Below, in pieces: positions 12,300-23,631 of a stretch of DNA of 64,000 nt. The DNA lies in contig OU612071.1 of the NCBI GenBank assembly GCA_914767715.1, positions 24,363,681 to 24,427,680 on the forward strand, in the 5' to 3' direction. The position numbers were made by a program, and so were the translations under genes. Every line of letters begins with the position of its first letter. The stretch's first letter is position 1. The notes under the pieces were generated by a model. The model saw only the letters and a program-made list of their open reading frames with translations, did not search any database and had not been told where the DNA came from. The stretch comes from Membranipora membranacea (taxonomy: Eukaryota > Bryozoa > Gymnolaemata > Cheilostomatida > Membraniporidae).

Positions 12300-12490
12300 T
12301 GCGAGCTTAAAAAATGCTTTTTAAAACCAACACTATAGAGTCATCCTACACTATTAAATGAGGGGATAACCCTAAGCGAACCTGATTTTGCTTTGGAGCA
12401 AAGAAAAGCTGCTGCTACGTGTCAGCGAAATGTGCACTTTTTAAACTTATCAGAGCTGGAGAAGACAGAATACAGATTTTGGACCTCCCG
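12300..12490 (+). repeat. Arm of foldback-like repeat family R3
   Basis: The segment around tagagtcatcctacactatt, taaatgaggggataaccc, ttgctttggagc and ctgctgctac matches 20095-20235, which is part of a more complete copy. It follows R1 copy 1, just as a piece of R3 follows R1 copy 2 at 17.2 kb. R1 and R3 may therefore have been duplicated together. Confidence 0.45.
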
Positions 12491-13024
12491 TATTTCCTGA
12501 TGAGGCTCTGGTAAGTTGCTGTGTCAATTCCCTCTGCTGACTGAACAAGTTAGCAATGTTGGATATCCGTTAATAACCCATTCATTCATCATGTTAGATT
12601 TCATGTGGTATGTCCTCATAAGAGAAACAACCAAAATTTGTTGCGAGCTAGGCGTAGATTTTTTTCTGGCCAATTAGGTGCTGAGCAAGTTGTTTCCTAT
12701 GTTGGAGAAACCCAACCATTGATTTTTAGTACAGTTTCGAAGCCTGACAGCAATAATAAGTTACTTATTAATAAATAAACATAATGTATATATACATAAT
12801 TTTTCTATCAATGTACGGATACACATTATTATCATTTTCTTACACAGGTTTGGGAGCTTTCTAAACTCGTGCGTAGAGTGGGAGTTCGTGTCAACAATGT
12901 GAAACCTGTAGACATCATTGCGTTGGGCGTCATATTTAGCTTTCATGTCTGGTATAGGACATCACTTACAGTCCTAAGGTGAGCTAATTGCAATTCAAGA
13001 CTTTTTTTATTTCGCCAACTTAAG
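12491..13024. other. Non-coding stretch
   Basis: No recognisable feature. Open frames here are short and without similarity. Confidence 0.35.
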
Positions 13025-13568
13025 GTGCTAGTTAAGCAGCAGTACCAAGTACTTGATGATGATGAGATTATTTACTGCATTGAAAATGTGGAAATTGAGG
13101 GTGCTAAGCACAAAAACACCATGTCCTCGCATGGAAGTTGAGTGGAGGGTACCTGGAATTACCAGAGTTTGTAAAAATCCTCAAGATATTAGAACTACGA
13201 TCGCAGTGGGTTATATTTGGAAAACTTTTAGAGACCTATTCTTTCGATTATTCCCTTCTCGCCTTTGAAGTCACCGAGCCTAAATCTCACTACAAGCTGA
13301 TAGTACCAGGCTCTGAATCTGACTGTAATGCTCCATCAATATACCCTGTCGGGAGAGACTGTGATTCCACTGCGTTTCAAATTGACAGCCCATGTAAGCA
13401 GTCAAGTACAATAATATTGTTTTCTATTTCACGGATCGTTACCATGGCTATCTTTACTGTTACTGTTACAAAGATACATTATGATGAATTTACAACAAAG
13501 AATGGTTTTGTGCTCAATGCTTACATTCAGTCATTTGGGGAGGCTTTAACAACCACTCCATCTACTAC
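13025..13568 (+). pseudogene. Two overlapping coding-like frames, unrecognised protein
   Basis: A first frame (13025-13141) reads QYQVLDDDEIIYCIENVEIE and stops at TGA 13139. A second frame opens at 13138 and runs to donor gtaagt (13569). It reads YLELPEFVKILKILELRSQW, then EVTEPKSHYKLIVPGSESDC and a hydrophobic stretch around ILFSISRIVTMAIF. The join needs a frame change, so this is either two exons with a short undetected intron or one exon broken by a frameshift. Composition is protein-like but I recognise no domain. An AG just before 13025 could be the acceptor. Confidence 0.3.
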
Positions 13569-14092
13569 GTAAGTATATTCTGGTTTTAAAAATTAGTTAT
13601 TCAGTTTCTCGAGTATTATCAAAATTGATAAAACTTAATGTTCAGAGAGTAAGTCCAATTATATACAATTATATACCATAAATGATAATAATCTTTGATC
13701 TTGCCCAGTAGACAATAATAGTTTGATAATAACTTTAATATTTCATTCTTCAGGCGACTGATAAGGAGGGTGAGAAAGGAACCAAGCAATAGATATCCTG
13801 TCTGATGCGCGCACGGGACATGGAAAAACACTAGACAAACGGACATTATATGTATTGGAAATAAAACCAAAAAGGTTGTCGCTTCAAGACTGTAACATCT
13901 GAGAAGGACCGTTTAGCCCAGAGACACGAGAAACTAAAAACAGTTAGCATTATAACACGCTAAAAGTATATATCTCGGTCGCCAAGCACTGCCATGACAT
14001 TAACGCTAGCATCAGCAAATATGTAAGAGAGGAACACCCAGAGACCCTAATCTAGCAAAACAACTGGCATGAATTAAAACAGCTAGAAAAAA

Positions 14093-14623
14093 ATCCTTAC
14101 AGAACACGTCTAAGGAGCCAAAAAGAGACTATGGATGGACATGGCACAATGAGCTTGATGACAAGCCCCATGCTTTCAGAGTACATTCAAAATTCTGCCT
14201 GAAGAATTCTAATGGAAGTACAAAATATTTCCGTAGAGCTTTTGTCAACTGTATGAAACACTATCAGGGTGATCACACCAACTGCCTCGGCATCGCTCGC
14301 TGCAAAACTTGCAAACCTGACCCAGCAGCAGGATGGTTTTTTAACCCCACAAAGAGGCCAATATTAAGTGTCCAACTACTAACAGATGCTCTAGAAAAGT
14401 CCCACAGTACAAGAACGCCCATCAGTATGTTGAGGACATGTCCACAACGCATGTGCAAAGCTTCAATACCACACTCAATGTCGTACATGACAAAAGGATC
14501 AGTTTTGGGCGTGGAACGTACAATGCCAAAACAGCAATGGCTGTCGGGTTTTGGAACGAGGGCAAAGAAAAATTTAGCAAATGTGTATGTAACCATTTTA
14601 AGATAAGTAATTTTTATTTCTGA
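14093..14623 (+). pseudogene. Decayed transposon-related gene fragment (KRI/WNE family)
   Basis: The plus-strand translation runs KEPKRDYGWTWHNELDDKP, then FCLKNSNGSTKYFRRAFVNC, MKHYQGDHTNC and C-KTCKPDP. After a change of frame near 14420 it continues with EDMSTTHVQSFNTTLNV, VHDKRISFGRGTYNAKTAMA and VGFWNEG. The ordered set HYQxDHxxC, (E/Q)SFNxxLNxxxxKRIxF and A(V/L)xxWNE is one I know from a repeated, transposon-like family of uncharacterised proteins in invertebrate and lower-vertebrate genomes. The copy is N-terminally incomplete and frameshifted, so it is probably dead. I cannot name the superfamily. Confidence 0.5.
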
Positions 14624-14629
14624 ATTTTT

Positions 14630-15955
14630 ATAACTCGATAATTTTAAATGATAACTGTTTTTGTGAATTGCTTAGAGATGTCCGAACAACTCTGAAAATT
14701 TGACTTGACTTTTTCACTTCTATATTTAATTCATCTGGTCTTGATCCTATATCTTATAAGAAAACATTACATTATTATGTGCTGGTATAAAACTACTACC
14801 TTATAGAAGTATAGCAATCTGCCTTCTGCGACAGATCTACTTTAAACTACTTTAATCTAAGAACAAATAATTTAGGTGTTTATCTGCAACCTTTCAAACG
14901 TAGCGTGCCTAATCTTACAAAAAGGAAAGTCCTAACAGTGCCGAAAGCCAGAGTGAGAGCTGCAGCCAACTATTATGACTGTGATCACCAGAACCACAGC
15001 CAGCGCCAGAGCGGCAAAATTTCAGTCGAGAGATAAGTCAGTTACGATTTTATCATTTGAGAACGTTCAGATAGCTTACGTAGGGACCACATTGCTGGCA
15101 TAGACCATAAGCCATTTTCTAAACTCACAGAATGTAGGATGGTGTATTATGAGTGATTCTTCACCACAGGAAGTAGTGAATCAAGTTTTTATAAATAGAG
15201 CGGTGGTAGCATCCATTGACGATAGATCTGAAGTAAAGTTTAGAGTTCAAACAAACACTTCTGACAGTAACTTTTGAAGATGTATAATCAAGATGTTCAG
15301 TTCTGATTTTTAATCAACCTCCCACAATAATCAAAGCAAGCTGTCTACAGATGACACGAAATTCTTGAAAAGAATATAGGAGAAACTATATAAGGATGAG
15401 GATTGGTATGAAGCTGATAGCCTAGATCTAAATAAATGTGTGGTGAAGGCTCCTGCAAGACTTAAGGGATTTGTTTCAGGTAGCCTTTATAGTAGTAAAT
15501 GGCACATATATTTTAATATTTTAATCAATATCAATCATATTGATTATTTGTTTGTGTTTGAGAGGGCTAGCTGTTTCTTACTCAGGCCATCACATAGGTA
15601 ATCGTCGCTTATGATATGTGGCGAACATCTTTGGACGAGATGAATCCTGAAGCTTTCGAAGCATTATTTTATCAAATTATTCTGTTGAGTATCAATAAGC
15701 AGACAACTAACAACACACTCATCACCACTGGTTTCATTAGTAGAAGATTCAGCAGTTGACTCAATTGTTTGTTTATTCTACAAAAGCTTCCCATCCCTAC
15801 CATCAGTAAACATAATGAGGAAAAAAATAATTGCAAAATACTGTGGCCTATTTAAAAAGCCTAATTTTACTTAATATTTTAAACTGAAAGTTACTTGCTG
15901 TTGTAATAAATTGTTATCCTGTATTTTTCATGGTTAACTATCTTGTTTTCGTTTT
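14630..15955. other. Non-coding stretch
   Basis: AT-rich; no coding, RNA or terminal-repeat signal that I can support. Confidence 0.35.
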
Positions 15956-15959
15956 ACAG

Positions 15960-16183
15960 CAGGCTATAACACAGATGCCTCATTGGTATCACGGCTGCAG
16001 ATGAAAGAGGCAATCGAGGTGGGCCTATGCATCAATCTATTGAGCTATGATTCAGAAAACATTGTTCACATTGTCAGTGGAACTCAAGCACCAAAAGATA
16101 CCCAAACAGATATCCAGAAAGCGAAAGAAGTTGGTGAAAAGGAGCTGGACGATTTTGTCGCCAAGCGATTTCAGAGCCTAAAA
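15960..16183 (+). CDS. Candidate internal exon, charged helical protein, unrecognised
   Basis: A pyrimidine-rich acceptor (cttgttttcgttttacag) is followed by one open frame reading GYNTDASLVSRLQMKEAIEV, then GLCINLLSYDSENIVHIVSG, TQAPKDTQTDIQKAKEVGEK and ELDDFVAKRFQSLK. It closes at donor gtaagt (16184). The 75-residue piece is rich in Lys, Glu, Asp and Gln and looks helical. Both splice sites are good and the frame is clean, so it is among the better orphan exons here. It may belong to the same gene or transposon as the pieces at 13-14.6 kb, but I have no domain evidence. Confidence 0.4.
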
Positions 16184-16349
16184 GTAAGTTTCAGCACACA
16201 TATAAAGGCTTTTAAGTGAAAGTCATTCAGCTCAATGAATACAGCAAACAAAAAGTCACAAATCAAAATTCCCTTAGCTGCATAGCTGGACTGTTTGATC
16301 GTCTACTGATGACACCCATACAACATAGAAGAAGCAGGAGTAGGATCAA

Positions 16350-17175
16350 TCCATCCGATCAAGGCCATCAAACAAGCTAACATTGAAGTCTAGACCTTGT
16401 TTGAAGCATTGAGATGACAACTGTTTTGAGTTCAACGAAACATTAATCTACTGCAGCTGACTAATCACATTTGTAATCAGAACTCAACCCTGATCTTTTT
16501 TCTTCTCAGTATCAACCAGTGCCAGGTATATAATTGTAGCCTCTTGTACTGATCTTATGGAATAGTTCTCACTACTTTGTTAATGAGCGTAAAAAATAGT
16601 GTAAAACGAAACTTAAACTTCCCGCCTACTTGGGAGTATCATGCTCAGTTAGAACAAATACAACATAAAACACGACAAATGAGCTTGGAGTGCTCTCGCT
16701 CAAACTGTATAACACAACAATCAAGGAGATGATCAGCAAATACAACAATAATGTGAGAGTAGAACTGGCGTTATGATGACGGTGGCCTCTCAAGGATTTA
16801 TGAGGTGAGGTTGGGGATCGACTCCATGCTGAAGGATATTCAAGTTGCCAAAAATGAACTGATGTGTAATATTAATGTACTAAGTCCGAGACGTACTGAG
16901 TTTCCGGGAATAAAAAAAGCTTTGTTGATCATCAACATGAACCGATGAGAATTAAAAAAGGGACTGCATCAATATAAAAACAGCTGGTGCCTACTTATCA
17001 TCAGCCAGACAGAATAGCTTCACTCTCAGAAGAGGTATACAGTCGAAGGTGCTGTGGGATGGAGCAATCGACCTTAAAAGCCCCCTCAATGGTCACAGCA
17101 GAGATATTTCAGGTGTGAAAAAAAAATCAAAACTTGGATCAAAACAGGGATTAGTTTAATACAGAAAAAAAATGA
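16350..17175 (+). repeat. Dispersed repeat R1, copy 2
   Basis: Diverged copy of 11490-12215 with the same order of landmarks. It is longer because of several small insertions, including about 90 bases near 16990-17100 that copy 1 lacks. Confidence 0.75.
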
Positions 17176-17214
17176 CTCAATGATGGTGATGATGATTTTA
17201 AGCAGTAAACACTT

Positions 17215-17335
17215 AGCCCATTAGGTGACAGTGCTGATATGAAGCCTCAGTTTATCATCATTGAGCTATACAGAATTCAATGAGGACACTCTCCACGTGT
17301 AACAGCAGTAGTGGTACATTGTTCACCATGTCACA
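17215..17335 (+). repeat. Arm of foldback-like repeat family R3
   Basis: cccattaggtgacagtgctg, then gaagcctca, attgagctatacagaattc and a ctccacgtgtaacagcagta segment match 46983-47090, the right arm of the foldback there. Confidence 0.5.
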
Positions 17336-17499
17336 CCTGTTACAAAAACTTTAAGATCTTTGCTATGATGACCTCAGCGATAGAAAGCCCTCTAAGCTGT
17401 TATGTTTGTTTCCAAAGCTGTTCGCAGAAATTAAATTGAAACTAATTGCTAATTGTTTAAATAGATTAGATGTAAACTGCCTGCAATGACAGCGATACC

Positions 17500-20050
17500 A
17501 GTCTGACCAGAGAACGTATACTTTCTATGGTCTCTGGTCTTACTGCACATAACTCACCAGTATTTCATGATACTGAGCCGTGACGGGTAACTCTGTATAA
17601 AATCAACACATCTTTTTTCGTTGACATCTCATAGTCGTCACACTTGATTACTTGCTGTAAATAAAAACATTATAACACCATTATTGTGGAAAATATCTTG
17701 ATTTAGAAGTTGTAGATGTGATCCTGACCCAGTAATTTTATATTGTGTCAGGTTCAGATCCACAAGTCCATTTACTGAATATTTCAGGTAGACTCTTAGT
17801 TGTTTATACAACCTGATATGTGTAAAAACTGTAAATCATGAGTTTAACTATCCAGATTGGTCATCATATACTTGTCGTATCTAACGATAGTCTCAGCAAG
17901 AGGACAAGATGGGGGAGACAGGCAACGACAGTTGAATGTTTTTATAAACCGTAAAACAGTATTATATAGAGGTGCAACATTCTTTTACCATATAGGCTAA
18001 TGAGTGTTTAGGGACAAGGTCAATTGACTAATCTGCAATATTTAACATAGAATCGTTTGAACTAGGCAGAGGAGGGTGATGGTTAAAAGCTTGAGGCTCA
18101 AAGTAATATTCCTATCACCTCAGACCTACTGACTGTTTATGAACCATTGACAATACATATTTTATATCTGATCTACATAATCAGTCTCCATATGACGATG
18201 TAGAGTTTCTTTTACAAACGAGAATACGGGTCTAACTGGGGGATTGTGCAACACCAACATGTGCCTCCACCTGCAAAAGACAGGATTATGAATGAAGCTG
18301 AAGCATTTTTTTATTATAATGATTCAAAGCATGTTTGAGGTCACTAGTTTTGACAACACTCATGCAATGAGATAAGTGGAATTGATCTTTGTAAGTTGTC
18401 TTCTATTTTCTCATGTGGGAATAACTTCACAAGTAATGTGAGTGGAATTAGGGGGGGTTGAATCAAGGAATTTAAATGTTTTGGGCTAACTGCTGTACGC
18501 CTAAAGTTAAAGCAACTGGCTGTAGGCCTTTACCATAACATGAAGCTAGATGAGGAGCTTACAGTGTTTGCACACCTCTAGGCAATCCCTACATGTGCGC
18601 TTACAGTAACAGTGCAGAATATATCCTTCAATTCAAGACCAACTCTACAAGTATGCAACAGTCAGACTTAGATGGCTTTATTTGGGTTTTTATAGGTCCA
18701 AGTAGTTTGTGTCTTCAGATCAGCAGACTGGTGATAGTATTATATACTCACCTAGAGACATCAGAGTATTCCTCAGATCATCTCCTACTGGTCTTATTAT
18801 ACTGAGTATCGACATCTCTAACTTGGCCGCTGCACCCGATCTGTCTGTAAAAAAACACAAGACAAGCATTTGTTAAAATCACCAGGTATTGTCAGTTTGC
18901 TTGCCGGTGTTATGGTCTCAAAATTGTAGAGGCACCTCAATATGGCAGCATGGAGTTCTCAGTGACCCACATAAAGTCCAGTGGCGACCCCTGCAGAATA
19001 TGGCTGGCAATGCAACTAAATTTATGAAGTCAGCCGGATAGTGTTAGGTAGTTGTTTCTGGTAGAGTTTTTCGCACTGATCACAAAGGGGATAATGCGAT
19101 CAACAAAAACCTTTCAAGTAGAGGGAAAGCAATCAAATAATGACATTTTCTCACACCTTGCAAAATGTGATTAACTACACATACCATACTGTCACATATA
19201 CAATCCTTTGCTGTTTAAGTTGGAAGAATTTATAAGCTAACCTTGTTGTTTCATCAAAAAAGATTCAATGTTATACGAACACAACACATAAAGCAATTCT
19301 TAACTTCTGGAAATATCATCAAAGTCGTGTGTACTGCCAAAAAGCCTTTTTCATATCAATTGACTCTTCCGAATACCTGAGACTTGTTTTTCAGGTCCCA
19401 GAATCAAAGAATAAAGTTTTATTTCAAAGAAAATTTTATCCAGGTGATACACATGGGTTAATTGCAACCATTTTAACTGTTTCTCAACTATTTATAATAG
19501 CAGACTCATAAAGATTTGTTCATCATCTAATACTGACATGCACTTTCAGTTTGTGAAAGTTCTGAAACCATGCCATGACTTTCACTTTTGCTGGCAGCGA
19601 TTTTGGAAACGAGACATTTATCATGCAACATCATGTAAGGTAAATTATCACCATTTTGATCAGAAATTCTACCAGGGAAAATTTGCCACCCGACTAACAA
19701 ATTGACTAATATGGTACAATAGCACCTGCCTTGCACCAATTAAAGACATGTAAGCATAGACAATCTAGGGCAAATATAGCTGATAATTTGAGGATATGCA
19801 GCATGAGGAACATTCTAGTTAATCAAAATATTACATCCTAAATAATAACTAGTTGCTAACAATCAAGCACTGGCCTAAAACTGATGGTGACAATGTTAGA
19901 GAAATACTATGAAATTACTCAACTTAAGGAGTTAGAAGTCTCTAACTCCTTCCTCAACTACATCTCAATATTAGAACTGAAATGAAACCCACAGCTCAGC
20001 GAAGATGAGTGATACTCTGGAATTATCTGTATAGCTTGCAGTCAGTCAGA
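17500..20050 (+). repeat. Large diverged direct duplication R2, copy A
   Basis: Copy A matches 20715-23631 plus 26676-27090 (copy B) at an initial offset of about 3.2 kb. Shared landmarks include gcngtataactcaccag, the segment gacgatgtagagtttc, taactgggggattgtgc, gcatgtttgaggtcactagt, tcaacatgaagcnagntg, ctcacctagagacatcagag, cagtggcgacccntg, gatanwgatttgttc, gcaacatcatgtaagg and caatcaagcactgg. Copy A is the uninterrupted version and so serves as the empty-site reference for the insertions in copy B. Short frames at 18593-18805 and 19329-19511 are not conserved in copy B, which argues against coding. Confidence 0.8.
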
Positions 20051-20089
20051 AACTCAAGATTATTATCTTTTGTCTTAGAAACGCATTGT

Positions 20090-20490
20090 TATATCAACAA
20101 TATAGAGTTGCACTCCACTATCAAATGGTGGGTGACCCTTAACGAGCCTGGTTTTTACTTTGGAGCGAGAAGAACACCAACTGCTGCCACCACTCAGGCA
20201 AATGTGGCCTTGCTGAATTTTCAAAGATAACAAAACACTTGTGGGTGGAGGATTTGCCAAAGTTGAGTCTCAAAATCTTGGAGTGAATTAAATGACTAAA
20301 TTGACATGTCAATTTGTAACAAAAATCCTGGGAATTTTCTTAGCTACTTGGTTATAAGTTTGTGCAAAACACTTCCCCATGTGTCAGGTAAAAGTGCTGA
20401 GAGTGAAACCTCATTTTTTTCATATTTGAGCAATACAGATTTCAACAGGCTCAGTATTCCTGGATGGCAGCAGCACTTTATCTAACTTTT
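20090..20490 (+). repeat. Foldback-like repeat family R3, fuller copy
   Basis: The left part (caactgctgccaccactcag, caaatgtggcc, tgctgaatttt) is matched on the opposite strand by the right part (ggatggcagcagcactt, tttgagcaatacagattt). The two ends therefore form diverged inverted repeats around an AT-rich middle, as in the copy at 46.7-47.1 kb. No coding capacity. Confidence 0.45.
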
Positions 20491-20714
20491 TTCAAATGAA
20501 GAATTGTTGTTTTTAAAGGTTTCAGATCAATGGTGTTATGACTTTACCCTCAAAAAGATTTACTCCTGGGTCCAAAAATATCAATCTAGTCTGTCTGCAT
20601 TCCAGTCCCTCTCCTCCAACCAATAAGCCACTGTGGCTACATCTGCAGCTCCACAGAGCATGGGGGAGCAACTCAGAATGCAGGAAGACTGGATCAAACT
20701 TAGTCAAAACAATA

Positions 20715-23631
20715 TCAATCTAACCAGAGACAATAGATTATCTCAGTTAACTAGCTTTACTGCGTATAACTCACCAAGACTCCAGGATACTGAGCCAATA
20801 TGGATAACTATGTACAGCAACAAGTACACACAGCCGCAGTGGGGGTCTCATATTCATCACACAATAATGGTACAGTTCCTGGATTACTTGCTGTAAAATA
20901 AACATGATCACACTGTTACTGTGAAAAATATCCTTGCTATTACTTAAAAAAATTAAAGACACAAAATCCAGTAAGTTTACATCCAGTCAGATTTAGATCA
21001 ACGATTCAGTTTACTGAATACATCAGACAGACTCCAATGCAGGCACCATCTGACTACGATTCTGCACAACAAGACATATATGTAAAAACTGTAACTCAAA
21101 TGCAGGATGATCATTTTATATTTGCCAACTCATACAATATTCTCAGCAAGAGTACAATGAAGGGTGGCCAAGCAACAATAGTGAGGTGGTTTAATGAACC
21201 CTAAAACAGGATTATAGGGTGGCAAGGTCAATGCACAAAACTGCAATATTGGACAGGATACCGTTTGAGTGAGGCAGGGTGGTGACGTAAGAGCTTAATG
21301 CCCAAACTAGCACTCTCATCGCCTCATAGCTACTTACTGTTGGCAATGCACGGTCATATTTATCTGATCATCATAACCAGTCTCCATAGGACGATGTAGA
21401 GTTTCCTTCACCAATAAGAATACCAGTCTAACTGGGGGATTGTGCCTCCATCTGCAAATGAAAGCAGTAGTAGTTTGAATGAAGCTGAAGCATTCTATTA
21501 TTAAAATGCTACAAAGCATGTTTGAGGTCACTAGTTATGACAACACTCATGCAATGAAATAAGTGTAATTGAGCTCTGGAAGTTGTCTTCTATTTTCGAA
21601 TGTGGGAATAACTTCTCAAGTAATGTAAGTGAAACTGAAGATTTAATATGATTTGGTCTAACTGCTGTAGGCCTAAAATCAAAGCATCTGAATGTAGGCC
21701 TTAACCATAACATGAAGCCAGGTGGGGATCTTATTGTGTTTGCGCACCTTTTGGCACTCCCTACATGTGTATTTACAGTAACGGTGCAGAATATATCCTT
21801 CAATTCAAGACAAACACTAGAAGTAGGGAACAGTCAGACTAAAATGGCTTTATTTGGGTTTTTATAGGTCCAAGCTGTTTGTGTGTTCTGATCAGCAGAC
21901 TGGCGATATGATTATATACTCACCTAGAGACATCAGAGTATTCCTCAGATCATCTCCTACTGGTCTTATTATACTGAGTATCAACATCTCTAACTTAACC
22001 ACTGCACCTGTTCTGTCTGTCAAAAACACAACACAAGCAATTGTTAGAATCACCATGTCCTGCAAGTTTGTTTGTCGGTATTGAGATTTAAAAACTGTAG
22101 AAGTGCTTAATATGGCAGCACGGCGTTCTCAGTGACCCACATAGAGTCCAGTGGCGACCCATGTAGAATGTGGCTGGCAATGTAACTAAATTTATGAAGT
22201 CAGCCAGAATGATAGAGTTAGGTAGTTGTTTCTGTTTCGAGCTGATCACAATGCGGATAATGCGATCGACAAAAACCCTGCCAATAATGGGAAGCAATCG
22301 AAAAACGATTTTGGTTCAAAAACCTTGCAAAATGTGATTTAACTAGACATACCATACCATCACATACACAATCATTCGCTGTTCAAATTGGAAGAATTTA
22401 TAAGCTATCCTTGTTGTTTCATAAAAAAAACACTTTAATGTTATACGACACATATAGCAAATCTTAATTTCTGAAAATATCCTCGAACCGTTTGTATTGC
22501 CAAAAAGCCATATTCATATCAATTGACTCATTACGAATATCCAAAGCTTGATTTTCATGCACCAGAACCGAAGAATTAGTTTTGTTTCAATGAAAGTTTT
22601 ATAAGGGTGATAAAAGTCTGTAACCACTGCCACCAACTGCACACAATCTTCAGTCGACTTCGATCCTCCGGTGGTCGGACAAGGACTAAAATTAGAGAAT
22701 GCAGTGATTGGGCATCGCAGAACAAAATGCGCCTCAATGTCCAAAAGACCATGACACTCAACATCTCTATCAGAAAATCGCTAAGCATGAACTCCAAATT
22801 CTCAATGGATATAGACCAGTCTGTCACAAATGTCACGGGTGCAAGACTTCTGGGTGTGAAACTTGACAGTCATCTAGTGTTCAATATTCATGTAGCCGAG
22901 ATCCGGAAATCTGCCAACAGGAAGATCCATGGCTTGTTGGTCTTAAAACAGTCGGGGGTAAACACAGATACTCTTGTTATGATGTATCGGGCTCAAATAC
23001 TGCCAACTGTCACCTATTCTGCCCCTGCATGGTACCCGTTTCTAGCGGACTATCACAAAGACGAAATAGAGAAAATCCAGAAATTAGCTCTACGTACAAT
23101 CTTCCACGACATCGAACCTTATACTGACAGACTCACAACTCACAACTCTATGCGACACACTACGGGATGTATGCTCAACGTATGTGACACGAATCGTGAG
23201 CAATCCCGATCATTCGCTGAGATACAAACTCAATCAGATCCTAGTCTAAGACCGATGAGATCTGTTAGCAAGTGTCAGACCGATGTATATATCAAACGAT
23301 CACGAACCGCCAAGTGCAGCAAGGCTATCCTGAAGAACCCAGTCTATTTTTCCTAGCATGTATTATTTTTATAACTATGTCTTTTCTTTTTCCTCTCTCC
23401 AAGGGGGTTTTTATCTCATAATTCATTTTTATCTCGATGTTAGCATCTTTGGATAAACAGTGTACATTAAAACAAAAATACAAACAAAAACATGGGTTTA
23501 TTGCAACCATTTAAGATTTTTACATCCACTAATTCTGACATGCACTCTCGGATTGTGCAAGTTTTGAAACCATGCCATCACTTTCCCTTTTGCTGGCAGC
23601 GATTTTGAAAATGAGCCATTAATCGTGCAAC
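20715..23631 (+). repeat. Large direct duplication R2, copy B, first part
   Basis: Collinear with copy A from 17500 to about 19620. Copy B is interrupted twice where copy A is continuous: at 22613-23490 by a LINE fragment and at 23632-26675 by a second LINE plus a foldback element. The duplication therefore predates both insertions. Confidence 0.78.
22613..23490 (+). mobile_element. 5'-truncated LINE insertion (reverse-transcriptase thumb to 3' tail)
   Basis: Comparison with copy A gives sharp ends: copy A continues directly from gtgata to catgggtt, while copy B carries this segment between them. One frame stays open for about 245 codons to the TAG at 23354. It reads CSDWASQNKMRLNVQKTMTL, LLGVKLDSHLVFNIHVAEI, and LVMMYRAQILPTVTYSAPAW before EIEKIQKLALRTIF. 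These are hallmarks of the thumb and following region of APE-type (CR1/Rex/Jockey-like) LINE reverse transcriptases. The catalytic palm is missing (5' truncation). The segment ends in an A-rich tail (acaaaaatacaaacaaaaa). The final residues resemble the usual LINE C-terminus only loosely. Confidence 0.72.

Noticed and set aside
18593-18805. 70-codon plus-strand frame as a small gene
   Set aside because: It lies in duplication R2, and the matching part of copy B (about 21780-21990) does not keep the frame.
20522-20723. Overlapping plus and minus frames of about 61 codons
   Set aside because: Mutually overlapping, no similarity, and within diverged repeat sequence.
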